NCBI GenBank assembly: GCA_963760965.1
Contig: CAVXEW010000007.1
Coordinates: 1-64,000 of the forward strand
Direction: 5' to 3'
Source: Pararhizobium_B sp963760965
GTDB lineage: Bacteria; Pseudomonadota; Alphaproteobacteria; Rhizobiales; Rhizobiaceae
Length of the DNA stretch: 64,000 nucleotides
The translations under genes were made by a program, and so were the position numbers. Shown piece after piece: positions 54,583 through 63,622 of this stretch. The notes under the pieces are model-generated. The model did not search any database. It was given only the letters and a program-made list of their open reading frames with translations, and was not told where the DNA came from. How positions within the stretch are numbered: position 1 is the stretch's first letter; each line of letters begins with the position of its first letter.

Positions 54583-54615
54583 GACGTCACTCCAATGACG
54601 GACAGCCTGCGGCAA

Positions 54616-55053
54616 TTACCGTGGTTCGAGAATAAAGCCTTCCATGTCGAAAAATGCTTTTGGCGCATCGCACGGATGCGGCCCAACGCGCTCTTTCACC
54701 TGACGAAAATCAATCCGCAGTATCGCTCCGTCAAATGCGCCTTTGCCCTTGGCCGCGCCGACAGCTGTTACGACTCCTCCGCTCAGGCGTCCTTCCAACT
54801 CGCCTTCCCAGCTTCCGTCTCCGGATGTGGAGCGAAGCGCAAAGGTTCCGCGCAACGAACCCCTTCCAGTAGCGGGCTCGACGTCGAGGTCCAGCACCAG
54901 TTCGTTGGTGCCGACCATGCGGAGTTCGGTGGACTCGACAATGTCGGAAAAATGCTGGTCCTTGATATGGACCTGTCCGGGGCCATCGGCAGTCTCAGTC
55001 CCCGGTTTCACATCACATGTCGTTGCTCGTGCTTGAAAGGGTATAAGAGACAT
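54616..55053 (-). CDS. hypothetical protein
   Basis: A 145-residue protein, mostly beta-strand by pattern, with segments STELRMVGTNELVLDLDVEP, GRGSLRGTFALRSTSGDGSW, EGELEGRLSGGVVTAVGAAK and GKGAFDGAILRIDF. The alternating Gly/Leu strands resemble a small beta-barrel of the kind seen in lipocalin-like or dirigent-like proteins, but no family is claimed. No signal peptide. Strong GAGAGGGAGG upstream of the ATG. It ends 34 bases before the cyclase regulator start on the same strand, so it is probably its operon partner. Confidence 0.65.
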   Translation of the reverse strand: MSLIPFQARATTCDVKPGTETADGPGQVHIKDQHFSDIVESTELRMVGTNELVLDLDVEPATGRGSLRGTFALRSTSGDGSWEGELEGRLSGGVVTAVGAAKGKGAFDGAILRIDFRQVKERVGPHPCDAPKAFFDMEGFILEPR

Positions 55054-55084
55054 CGTTGAAGCCTCCCTCTCGGCAGCAGTTGAC

Positions 55085-55290
55085 TCAACGCTGATCTACA
55101 ATGGGTGTCAATTCGAATCCGCCACCTTGACAGCTCCCGCCGATGGCGCAGTTGCTCTGATACCAGTGCATCCGCTGCTGGTCGGGAAACGGCAGGTCTC
55201 CAGTGTATTCCCTGATCGTTGCATCCGGCTGACGCGCCAGAACATCGGCGAGAAGCAGCCAATCGTCCTTGATCGGGCGAATTCACTCCG
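55085..55290 (-). pseudogene. C-terminal fragment of an unrecognised protein
   Basis: A frame open after a TGA near 55290 reads IRPIKDDWLLLADVLARQPD, ATIREYTGDLPFPDQQRM and HWYQSNCAIGGSCQGGGFEL, ending in VDQR and TGA at 55085. It has convincing coding composition with two Cys in a Gly-rich tail, but no start; the N-terminal part may be frameshifted upstream or lost. Family unknown. Confidence 0.4.
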
Positions 55291-56032
55291 CAGAAGGATG
55301 ATGATGCATTCGAGGCCGTAGTGACCCGCTGCGACTGCGGCCCCGATCCTTTTGAAGCCGTGGCGGCCAAACGGCGATGCGGGCGTGCGCCGGGTCATAG
55401 ACGTTTCCGGCGAGGGACCGAACAACGGTCGGCTGGTCTTGATCCGCGCAGGAGACGGTTGCCGCCATTACAATCAACGGCCTGCCGCTGATGACGAACG
55501 GTCTAAGGAGCCTCGGGGGAACCTCCTCCCGAATCTCGATGCGTACTTATCAGGACCTGCTGCGCGGCGCTGGGCTGCCGGAGGGCTTCTAGGCTCGCTT
55601 TATGCGCCCAATGATTGTACTCGCCCGCCAGTGTCCGGTGGCTGTTGCCCCGTGAACGGGTCTGGTCAGCGGCACGCCAAGGACGGCCTTCGGGACGAGC
55701 TGCCAGAATTCGAAAGCCGGCGTCGCGCCGTTTCCCATGACAATGGATCGCTGGGCGAATCCAGTGACGCTGAATGTCCGCTGTCCTGATCGCGACTGCC
55801 GAGACCGGACGGACAGCAGACGGCCCCAAAGCCGACTGACGCGTCGGTCGCTCGGTCCATCGGCAGAGCCAACGGGCTGTCGTCGCTTCGGAGTCAAAGC
55901 TTGCTCGGCGAACGGAGAGCGGTTCGCATTCGTCTGGCACCACTCAAAAGCCTGTAACAATCGATCTAAACGAATGATATAAGCTAAAAGATTTGTTGGA
56001 ACGATTGATTGAAATGCGTGATATCGGCGCGT
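55291..56032. other. gene-poor stretch before the exporter gene
   Basis: About 740 bases with several overlapping open frames rich in Arg/Ser/Pro and no recognisable domain. The last 80 bases are AT-rich (about 55955-56010) and are the likely promoter region of the exporter. A LysR gene, often divergent from YeiH-type genes, was looked for and not found. Confidence 0.35.
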
Positions 56033-57145
56033 ATGGCACGTTATCTCTCGACACCCTTCCCGCCCGTTCCTGCCACAGGGACACGTACCCTCTTGCGCCG
56101 CCTGCGGTTTGAGCCGGTCGGACGGATCCTGCCGGGACTGCTCCTGTGCGTGGCCGTCACGGCAGCCGCCTATGTGCTGGCTGCGGTCGAAGCCCATCTG
56201 CTCGGCCAGGCATGGCTGGAGATACTGGTGCTGGCGATCCTTCTCGGCACCGCGGTGCGGACGATCTGGACTCCGTCGGAGCGCTGGAGGCCCGGCATCA
56301 ACTTCAGCGCAAGGATGCTGCTGGAGATCGCCGTCGTCCTGCTCGGCCTGTCGGTCAGTGCGGCGACGATCCTGTCGATCGGTCCGGACCTCCTGATCGG
56401 CATCGTTGTCATCGTTGCCATGGCGATCACGGTCAGTTTCCTTATCGGCCGCCTGCTCGGCCTGCCGAAGCGCATGGCGCTGCTGGTGGCCTGCGGCAAC
56501 TCGATCTGCGGAAACTCGGCCATTGCAGCCGTGGCACCGGTCATCGGAGCCAACAGCCGCGACGTCGCGGCCTCGATCGCGTTTACGGCGGTTCTCGGCG
56601 TCGTCGTTGTACTCGGTTTGCCGCTCGTCGGAGTCGGGCTCGGCATGTCGGGCCTGCAGTTCGGTGCGCTTGCAGGGCTCACCGTCTATTCCGTGCCGCA
56701 GGTCATCGCAGCCGCGGCACCGCTCGGTGTCACCGCGGTGCAGACCGCGACCCTCGTCAAGCTCGTGCGCGTCCTGATGCTTGGCCCGGTCTGCTTCGTG
56801 CTCGCGCTCTTGGCACACCGCTTCGAGGCGGACGACGGCGCGGCGCCTCAAGGCAAGGACAAGAGGGCTTTGCCGCCTGTCCATCGCCTCGTGCCGTGGT
56901 TCATCATCGGCTTCCTGGCACTGATCGTCGTGCGTTCCTCCGGCATCGTGCCCGCCGCCGTCCTGACACCGACCTCGCATCTTGCCACGGTCCTTACGAT
57001 CATCTCGATGGCGGCCCTGGGGCTCGGCGTCGACGTGCGGGTCGTCGCCCGCGCTGGCGGTCGCGTCACTGCGGCGGTGATCCTCTCGCTGATGGCGCTC
57101 GGCGCAGTCAGCCTGGGCCTCATCCATCTGGTCGGACTGGCCTGA
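56033..57145 (+). CDS. YeiH-family (UPF0324) putative sulfite/sulfate exporter
   Basis: A 370-residue inner-membrane protein with about ten helices. It shows RILPGLLLCVAVTAAAYVLA, the family core FSARMLLEIAVVLLGLSVSA, CGNSICGNSAIAAVAPVIGA and GLTVYSVPQVIAAAAPLG, and it ends IISMAALGLGVDVRVVARAG. Members (putative sulfate exporter family, including TauZ/CuyZ-type proteins) are found with sulfonate-degrading genes and remove sulfite or sulfate. ATG 56033 is preferred; TTG 56009 extends it by 8 residues. It faces the sulfonate-type cluster on the opposite strand, which fits that role. Confidence 0.85.
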   Translation: MARYLSTPFPPVPATGTRTLLRRLRFEPVGRILPGLLLCVAVTAAAYVLAAVEAHLLGQAWLEILVLAILLGTAVRTIWTPSERWRPGINFSARMLLEIAVVLLGLSVSAATILSIGPDLLIGIVVIVAMAITVSFLIGRLLGLPKRMALLVACGNSICGNSAIAAVAPVIGANSRDVAASIAFTAVLGVVVVLGLPLVGVGLGMSGLQFGALAGLTVYSVPQVIAAAAPLGVTAVQTATLVKLVRVLMLGPVCFVLALLAHRFEADDGAAPQGKDKRALPPVHRLVPWFIIGFLALIVVRSSGIVPAAVLTPTSHLATVLTIISMAALGLGVDVRVVARAGGRVTAAVILSLMALGAVSLGLIHLVGLA

Positions 57146-57418
57146 TCGCGCTCAGACGTTGACTTCGGGCATGTGCAGCGGCCCGCAGGTCTCGGGCGAT
57201 GACGGCAAGCACGACAGCCGCGATCGGCGAGGCGCTATGCCGACATTCGGACAAAGGGTTCGCACACCCCCGTCGAGGACTTGATCAACACAGGCAACGC
57301 AGCCTCCGCCACCAGCCGGTTTCAGCAGGCCTGAGGCGCCGCTCCGGCCAGGTGACCCGGCCAGAGCGCGCTCACTGGACCGGGCCATGGCGCCGCGAGC
57401 GGCGGCGTGCCGGGCCAG

Positions 57419-58739
57419 TTACTTGTGAACCGCCTCGCCGACGGAAAGCTCGAAGCGCTCTTCCGGGAAGAACTTCTCGAGCCTTATGTCTGCGGTGCGG
57501 GCATGTCCTTCCATGCCCTCCAGGCGCGAGATGCGCGCTGTCGCCTCCGCCACGGGCCTGGCGCCTTCCCTTGTGGCGCGCTGCCACGTCACGGTCTTCA
57601 TGAACTTGTGCACCGACAGTCCTCCCGTGTAGCGGGCCGAACCAGAAGTCGGGAGAACGTGGTTCGGGCCGGATGACTTGTCGCCGAAGGCGACCGTCGT
57701 TTCCTCGCCCAGGAAAAGCGAACCGTAGGAGCGGAGGCGGCCGAGCCACCAGTCCAGGTCTTCCGCCTGGACATGCAGATGCTCGGGCGCATAGCGATCG
57801 GCGACCTCCGCCATCTCCTCGCGGCTGTCGCAGAGGATCACTTCGGCATAGTCGCACCAGGCGGCCTCGGCGTTCTTCGCGTTCAAGCTCGGGCAGCTGC
57901 GCGATCAGGCCGGGAACTGCGTCGATGACGGCCTCGGCCAGGCGACTATCGCTGGTCACGAGCCATACGGGCGAGTTGTAGCCGTGCTCGGCCTGCCCGA
58001 CGAGGTCCCAGGCGACGAAGTGCGGATCGGCCGTCGAGTTGGCGATGACGAGGGAATCGGTCGGTCCTGCGACCATGTCGATACCGACCTTGCCGAAGAG
58101 GATGCGCTTCGCCTCGGCGACGTACTGGTTGCCGGGACCGACAATTATGTCGGCCTTCGGCGTGCCGAACATTCCGAATGCCATGGCGGCAACGCCCTGC
58201 ACGCCGCCGAGGTTGAGGATCCGGTCGGCGCCGCACAGGTCCATCGTGAAGAGCGTCGCGGGGGATATGCCGACACCGGGTCGGGGCGGCGAGCAGGCCG
58301 TGACATGGGCAACGCCCGCGACCCTGGCGGTGGTGATGGTCATCATCGCCGATGCGATGTGGCTGTAGCGGCCGCCCGGCACGTAGCAGCCGGCGGCGCC
58401 GACCGGAATCTGCTTCTGGCCGGCCCGGAAACCCGGCAGGATCTCGATGGAGCAGTCCGAGATCGTGCCCTTCTGGGCCTCTGCGAAGCGCCGGATATTG
58501 TCGTGCGCGAAGCGGATGTCGTCCTTCAGTCGCTCGGGAACATGCTTCCGGGCAGTCTCGATGGCCTCCGGCGAGACGACGATCTCGTCTTCCCACCGGT
58601 CGAGTTCGCGTGCAAAGCCGCGGGCGACCTCGTCGCCGCCGCTCTCCAGCCGGTCGAGCATGGACTGCACTCTGGCGCGAACCTCCTCGTGTCCGCTTTC
58701 CGCGGTTTGGACCGCCTTCTTCAGGTATCTGATCGACAT
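57419..58739 (-). pseudogene. hisD: HisD-family dehydrogenase, sulfopropanediol-dehydrogenase-like, frameshifted
   Basis: MSIRYLKKAVQTAESGHEEV starts at 58739. Then GQKQIPVGAAGCYVPGGRYS, GVGISPATLFTMDLCGADRI, GPGNQYVAEAKR and GPTDSLVIANSTADP follow. A one-base insertion near 57885 shifts the frame, after which NAEAAWCDYAEVILCDSREE, PEHLHVQAEDLDWWLGRL, FGDKSSGPNHVLPTSGSARY and LSVHKFMKTVTWQ run to 57419. These are histidinol-dehydrogenase-family NAD enzymes. The block GPTDSLVI instead of the GPSEVLVI of true HisD, and the lack of other his genes, point to the HpsN-like subgroup oxidising 2,3-dihydroxypropane-1-sulfonate or a similar sulfonate. Confidence 0.8.
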
Positions 58740-58780
58740 GACAACCTCTGCAAACTTCTGCGCCGGCGGACCGGGCGCGA

Positions 58781-59665
58781 TTACATCTTGCCCTTCCACG
58801 GGACCAGCTTGCGCTCCAGCGCACGCATCATCAGATCGAACAGATAGGCGATTGCCGCGATGACGATGATGCCCATGATGACAACGGACGTCTGGAGAAA
58901 CTGGGACGCCGACAGCACCATGTAGCCGATGCCCTTGGTGGCCGCGACCATCTCGGCCGCCACCAGGGTCGTCCAGCCGAAGCCGATGCCGATCCGCATG
59001 GACGTGAGGATTTCAGGCATGGCCGATGGCAGGATGACATGGCGCAGCACCTGCCATCTGGTGGCGCCGAAGGAATAGGCGGCATGGACCTGTTCTATCG
59101 CCGCCGAACGCACGCCGGCGCGCGCGCCGAGCGCCACGGGTGCGAAGACCGAGAGGAAGATCAGTAGGACCTTCGAGGTTTCGCCGATCCCGAACCAGAT
59201 GATCATCAGCGGCAGGTAGGCAAGCGGGGGAATTGGCCGGTAGAACTCGATCAGCGGGTCGCAGATGCCGCGCACCATGGGGCTCATGCCCATGCCGAGA
59301 CCGAGAGGAATACCGATCACGCAGGCGAGCATGAACGCGCCGAAGACGCGGACCGTCGAGATCAGCACATGCTCCCAGAACGGCGTCCCGGTGAAGCCTT
59401 CGTTCCAAATCGCGATGAATTTCCGGACGATGGACTGTGGCGACGGGACGAAGAGGGGCTTGACCCATCCCATGGTCGTGACCAGCCACCAAACCAGCAG
59501 AAGAATTGCGATGGTCGCCAGGCTGAGCCAAATCGTGTCTCCCGAACCCGGGACACCGTAGGTCTCGCCGGGTTTCGTGGGACGCTCGCGGGACAGTCTT
59601 GCAAGAAGGCCGGCGAGGCCGCCGCGTTGCGCCACGGATGTCTGCTCGATGCTGCGGGCTTTCAT
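58781..59665 (-). CDS. ABC transporter permease, TauC/SsuC-like
   Basis: A 294-residue permease of the nitrate/sulfonate/taurine type. It has helices LSLATIAILLLVWWLVTTMG and VFGAFMLACVIGIPLGLGMG, then IEFYRPIPPLAYLPLMIIWF (family hallmark) and the EAA loop AYSFGATRWQVLRHVILPSA. The last helix is QTSVVIMGIIVIAAIAYLF. The start overlaps the ATPase stop (ATGA). Neighbouring sulfonate-type enzymes suggest an organosulfonate substrate. Confidence 0.9.
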   Translation of the reverse strand: MKARSIEQTSVAQRGGLAGLLARLSRERPTKPGETYGVPGSGDTIWLSLATIAILLLVWWLVTTMGWVKPLFVPSPQSIVRKFIAIWNEGFTGTPFWEHVLISTVRVFGAFMLACVIGIPLGLGMGMSPMVRGICDPLIEFYRPIPPLAYLPLMIIWFGIGETSKVLLIFLSVFAPVALGARAGVRSAAIEQVHAAYSFGATRWQVLRHVILPSAMPEILTSMRIGIGFGWTTLVAAEMVAATKGIGYMVLSASQFLQTSVVIMGIIVIAAIAYLFDLMMRALERKLVPWKGKM

Positions 59666-60450
59666 GCTGCCTCCTCCTCGTCTGCAAAGATGATGCCGAG
59701 CACTTCTTCGCGAAGCGCTATGAATTCGCGCGAAGCCTTGACCGAACGCGCGCTCTCGCCCTCCAGGAACTGGCGCGAGAAAGTCAGGTCGAACTGATGC
59801 GCAATCCGGCCGGGCCTGGGCGACATGACGATGAGCCTCGTTCCCATGAACAAGGCTTCCTCGACGCTGTGCGTGATGAAGAAGACCGACTTTCCCGTGT
59901 CGTTCCAGACGCGGAGAATGAGCTCCTGGGCCTTCTCGCGCGTCAGCGCGTCGAGGGCGCCGAGCGGTTCGTCCATCAGAAGGACCTTGGGATCGCAGGT
60001 CAGGGCGCGCGCGATGCCGACGCGCTGCTGCATGCCGCCCGAGAGCGCGTAGACGGGCGAGTTCTCGAAGCCCTTCAGCCCCAGAAGCTCGATATAGCGA
60101 TCGCCGACCTCGTAGCGTTGCTCGCGGGAACGTCCCTGCAGCATCAGCCCGAAGGCGACGTTGTCGCGCACATTCAGCCAGGGCAGCAGGGCGTGCTTCT
60201 GGAAGACGACGGAACGGTCGGCGCCCGGCCCTTCGACGCCGGACCCGTCCAGAAGGATCCTGCCGCTGCTCGGCGAGAGGAAGCCGGCGATCAGGTTCAG
60301 AAGCGTCGACTTGCCGCAACCGGACGCTCCCAGCGCCACGACGAAGTCGCCGTCGTCCATCTTCAGGTTTATGCCCTGCAGCGCCTCTGTCGAAGGACGC
60401 CCTTCGACGCCCGGATAAACCACCGACGCACTGTCGATTTGAAGACCCAT
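59662..60450 (-). CDS. ABC transporter ATP-binding protein, TauB/SsuB-like
   Basis: A 262-residue ATPase. It shows Walker A GASGCGKST, Q-loop VFQKHALLPWLNVRDNVAFG, signature LSGGMQQRVGIARA, Walker B VLLMDEPLGALD and H-loop FITHSVEEALFMG. The sequence AFGLMLQGRSREQR and the ending MSPRPGRIAHQFDL are typical of nitrate/taurine-type importers. ATG 60450 (MGLQIDSAS) has GAGGAGTGCGAG upstream; an ATG 15 bases earlier is less well placed. Confidence 0.9.
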   Translation of the reverse strand: MGLQIDSASVVYPGVEGRPSTEALQGINLKMDDGDFVVALGASGCGKSTLLNLIAGFLSPSSGRILLDGSGVEGPGADRSVVFQKHALLPWLNVRDNVAFGLMLQGRSREQRYEVGDRYIELLGLKGFENSPVYALSGGMQQRVGIARALTCDPKVLLMDEPLGALDALTREKAQELILRVWNDTGKSVFFITHSVEEALFMGTRLIVMSPRPGRIAHQFDLTFSRQFLEGESARSVKASREFIALREEVLGIIFADEEEAA

Positions 60451-60478
60451 CTCGCACTCCTCCATGCGTTCGCTTCGT

Positions 60479-60505
60479 CCCGGCTCCGCCGTTCGCGGAG
60501 CCGGG
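60479..60505 (-). promoter_or_regulatory. intercistronic hairpin after the binding-protein gene
   Basis: CCCGGCTCCG (60479-60488) and CGGAGCCGGG (60496-60505) form a perfect 10-bp stem with a 7-base loop in the 81-base gap between the binding-protein and ATPase genes. It has no T-tract. This is the third importer in the window with such a stem exactly after the binding-protein gene. Confidence 0.65.
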
Positions 60506-60531
60506 AGGGTTCGTTCCTCAGCAATCGTGCC

Positions 60532-61531
60532 CTATTGGAGCGCTTCCTTGAGGTACTTCACGGTCACGAAGCGTGAGTAGTCCTTCAGGACGTGATCCAG
60601 TCGGCCCGCGGATTTCAGGAACTCGGCCGTCGCCTTTATGGTCTTGGGAAGCGCCCCGCCCATCCACTGCTCCTTGACCTGTTCGGAGAGCGGCAGGAAC
60701 GTGTAGCCCTTGATGGTCTCCGGCACCTGTGCGGCGTCGGCTCCGGTTTCCGCAGCGATCGCCTTCACGGGGGCGCTGTCGGCTGTCCATCCCTCGGGAT
60801 CCTTCAGATAGGCCTGGTTCGCATCCTCGACCGTTCGCATGAATGCGACAAGCGACTTCTCGTGCGACTGGGCAAACTTCTTGTTCACCACCCAGGCATT
60901 GAAGGTCGGATAGCCCCATTCGGCGACCTGATCGGCCCCGACGAGACGCTTGCCCGTCTTCAGGATCTCGGTTTGCGCCGGCGGCCAGACGAATGCGGCG
61001 TCGATCGCGGACTGCTGCCATGCGGCGACGATCTGGTCCGGCGACATGTTCATGATGGTCACGTCATGCTCGTCGATGCCTGCGTGCTTCAGCGCTCCCA
61101 TCAGCGAGAAGTGCGACGTCGAGCCGATCGGAACGGCGACACGCTTGCCCTTCAGGTCGGCAAGCGACTTGATCCCGGAGCCGTCGCGCACGATCAGCGA
61201 TTCCGACTTGCCGATGACGTAGTCGATCATGAAGACTTCGAGATTGACGCCCTGCGTGGCCGCGATGGCGAGCGGCGACGAGCCGAGCTCGGCGACGCTG
61301 ACGTCGCCGGACGCCATCGCCGCAATGACGTCGGTGCCCGGAATTGAACTTGCGCCACTCGACGTTCCAGCCGGTGGCGGCAGCGTACTTGCCGTCATGG
61401 GCTGCCATCTGGGCCGGCGTCGGATCGCCGAAGGTCGCGATGATGACGTTGTCTGCAGCCAGCGCCGCCGGCATCGCCACGGCCGAGGCCACAAGTCCGC
61501 CGATGACGGACATCAGGTATGTTCTGGTCAT
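60532..61531 (-). pseudogene. taurine/sulfonate-type ABC binding protein (TauA-like), frameshifted
   Basis: ATG 61531 (GAAGAGGGAG upstream) begins a signal peptide (MTRTYLMSVIGGLVASAVAM, cleavage about ALAA-D), then NVIIATFGDPTPAQMAAHDG and GWNVEWRKFNSG. One extra G near 61340 (CCGGGC) shifts the frame, and TDVIAAMASGDVSVAELGSS, EVFMIDYVIGKSESLIVRDG, IKSLADLKGKRVAVPIGSTS, QQSAIDAAFVWPPAQTEILK and a normal C-terminus follow to 60532. The protein would be about 332 residues, a standard NMT1/TauA fold. The single base is the only defect. Confidence 0.85.
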
Positions 61532-61655
61532 TTGCCATTCTCCCTCTTCAGGTTCCCTTTTCGGGTTCACGAGCGGCATTGCCCGCCGCACTGGGTTTTC
61601 GCCCGCCACGCGCGGGGCACTTGCCGGCCGGTCGCCAGACGCGACGAGGACTTGC

Positions 61656-62377
61656 TCACGCGGAGGCGAACCTCACGACTGCATCCGCCAGGACATCGAT
61701 CGTGTCGATCATCGGCAGGTCCGCCCGGTATGGCGTCGTTGATGATCGAAAGCTCGCTGCAGGCAACGAGGAGGACGCCGACGCCTTCCTCGCGCAGTTC
61801 GAGTGCCGCGTTCCTCAGCAGTTCACGCGCATCCGCCTGGCCGCCACTCGTCTTGACGGCCCTGATGCAGGCCAGCAGCGAATCCTGATCGGACGGATAG
61901 ACCGTTTCCAGATCGCGAGCGGCGCAGGCGCGGTCGAATATCCCGGTGATCCTGACCGCCGGCGAGGCGAGGATGCCGATGCGGCGTTGCGCCCGAGCCC
62001 GACGAAGCGCGTCCCGCCCCTGCGACCGCGTCAGCGGAGAGCTCGATCATGTCGAGAAACGGAATGGAGACGGCAGCCCGGATGCGCGAAGCGTAATGGT
62101 GGGCCGTGTTGCAGGGCATCGCGAGCGCCGCGACGCCCGCCGCCTCCAGCCGGCGCGCCATGTCGGTGAGCACCGGCCCGGGGTCCTCGCCGGTCTTCTC
62201 GATCAGCGCCTTGATGCGGGAAGGAACCTGGGTGTTGTTGTCGACGAGCAACGGCACGTGGTCGCTGTCGTCGGCCGCGGGCGTCCTGGCGATGATCCGC
62301 GACATCAGCAGGACGGTCGCCTCGGGCCCCATGCCGCCGAGTATGCCTATGCGGCGCTTGGTCGGGCGGCTAGGCAT
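61656..62377 (-). pseudogene. aspartate/glutamate-type racemase, two frameshifts
   Basis: MPSRPTKRRIGILGGMGPEA starts at 62377 with the family motif GGMGP, then LLVDNNTQVPSRIKALI and ALAMPCNTAHHYASRIRAA (first catalytic Cys). After a shift near 62010, RRIGILASPAVRITGIF and GVLLVACSELSIINDAIP (second Cys) follow. After another shift near 61730, LPMIDTIDVLADAVVRFA leads to the stop at 61656. The complete protein would be about 240 residues, an Asp/Glu/hydantoin racemase relative. In this cluster it may interconvert the enantiomers of an amino sulfonate such as cysteate. The start overlaps the aminotransferase stop. Confidence 0.78.
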
Positions 62378-63585
62378 CGGCGCCGACCTTCGGAGAGACT
62401 TCGGCGGCAGCCGCGGCAATGATCTCGCCGATACGCTGGCAGTCGGCGATCGAGAAAGTCAGGGGCAGCCGCATGTCGAACAGCACGGAGAGCGTGGCAT
62501 CCGTCGACGGCAAGTCCTGGGGCGGGAGATAGCGCCAGTTGCGGTGGGTGCTCGTGAAGCCCGTCGGTTCGGCGCCTCCGAACCATTTTATCTCGACACC
62601 CATGGATGCGCAGCGATCCACAAAGGCGCTCGCCGCCGCCGGCGACAGGCCGGGAAACATGAACTGGATCGAACTGCCGACATAGCGCTCCTGCAACGGC
62701 CGGTTGGGCAGATAGATGCCCTTCGACCGGGCGCAGACGCGCTTCGACCGTCCGGTATCGCTCGTTCCAACGCGCGACATTGTCGTCCAGGCTGGCCAGC
62801 TGGGTCCTGAGGATCGCCGCGCGCAGATTGTCCATGCGCCCGGAGAAATTCGGCGTGTCGAGGCGAATATCGGAGAAAACGGCGGGATCGGGAGCGGCGC
62901 CGTGCCGCTCGTAGAGCATGTAGGAACCCGACATCAGAATGGCGCGTGCCATGAGTTCGGCATCGTCGGAGGTCAGAAGTCCGCCCTCGCCGGAATTCAG
63001 ATGCTTGTAGGTCTGGGTGCTGAAGCAGCCCGCAAGGCCGAAAGAGCCGCTCTTGCGGCCGTTCCAGGAGGCCCCCATCGTGTGCGCGCAGTCCTCGATC
63101 AGGGTCAGGCCAAGGCGGGCAACGAGGGCCATCAGCTCGTCCATGTCGGGCATGTGGCCGCGCATGTAGGAAAGCATCAGGAAGCGCGCGCCCGAGCTCG
63201 CCGCCTTGCGCTCCAGATCGTCGAGATCGGGCACGAGATCCCGGGTGATCTCGAAGAACACCGGCCGTCCGCCGGCATTGACGATGGCGCCCGGCACGGG
63301 AGCGAGCGTGAAGGCATTGGTCAGCACCGGCTCCCCGTGTCGCAGTCCCGCAGCACGCAGAGCCACATGCAGGGCATAGCCGCCCGAGGCGCAGGCCAGC
63401 GCATAGCGGCTGCCCTGGTAGCGCGCGAACTCCTGCTCCAGGAGCGCCGCCTCCGAAAGTTCGTCTCCGACGGTGTTGTAGCGGTGCAGGCGGCCGGAAC
63501 GCAGGACTTCGACGGCCGCGGCAACGCCCTCCTCGCTGATCGGCTCCTGCTGCGTGAAGCTGCCCTTGAACGGTCGCAGTTTCAT
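62370..63585 (-). pseudogene. DegT/DnrJ/EryC1/StrS-family PLP enzyme, frameshifted
   Basis: MKLRPFKGSFTQQEPISEEG starts at 63585. Then GSRYALACASGGYALHVALR, LTNAFTLAPVPGAIVNAGGR, LIEDCAHTMGASW and STQTYKHLNSGEGGLLTSDD follow; the Lys in TYKHLN is the pyridoxal-phosphate lysine. One base near 62735 shifts the frame; afterwards GIYLPNRPLQERYVGSSIQF, GVEIKWFGGAEPTGFTST and a normal end follow to 62370. It would be about 404 residues. The family usually aminates keto-sugars; here it is among sulfonate-type genes, so a transamination of a C3 compound is possible. Start after GGGAGGCGCTCCG. Confidence 0.8.
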
Positions 63586-63622
63586 CGGAGCGCCTCCCTC
63601 TTTTGCCCGTCAGGCCGCCGCC

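Noticed and set aside
55589..57127. A 512-codon minus-strand open frame across the YeiH-type exporter gene
   Set aside because: It is rich in Asp/Arg/His/Gln as expected of the antisense of a membrane protein, has no family resemblance, and the plus strand encodes a clear exporter.
57146..57418. Possible short gene between the exporter and the HisD-type gene, ending PETCGPLHMPEVNV on the minus strand
   Set aside because: Only the last dozen residues look protein-like; no start, ribosome binding site or family could be supported.
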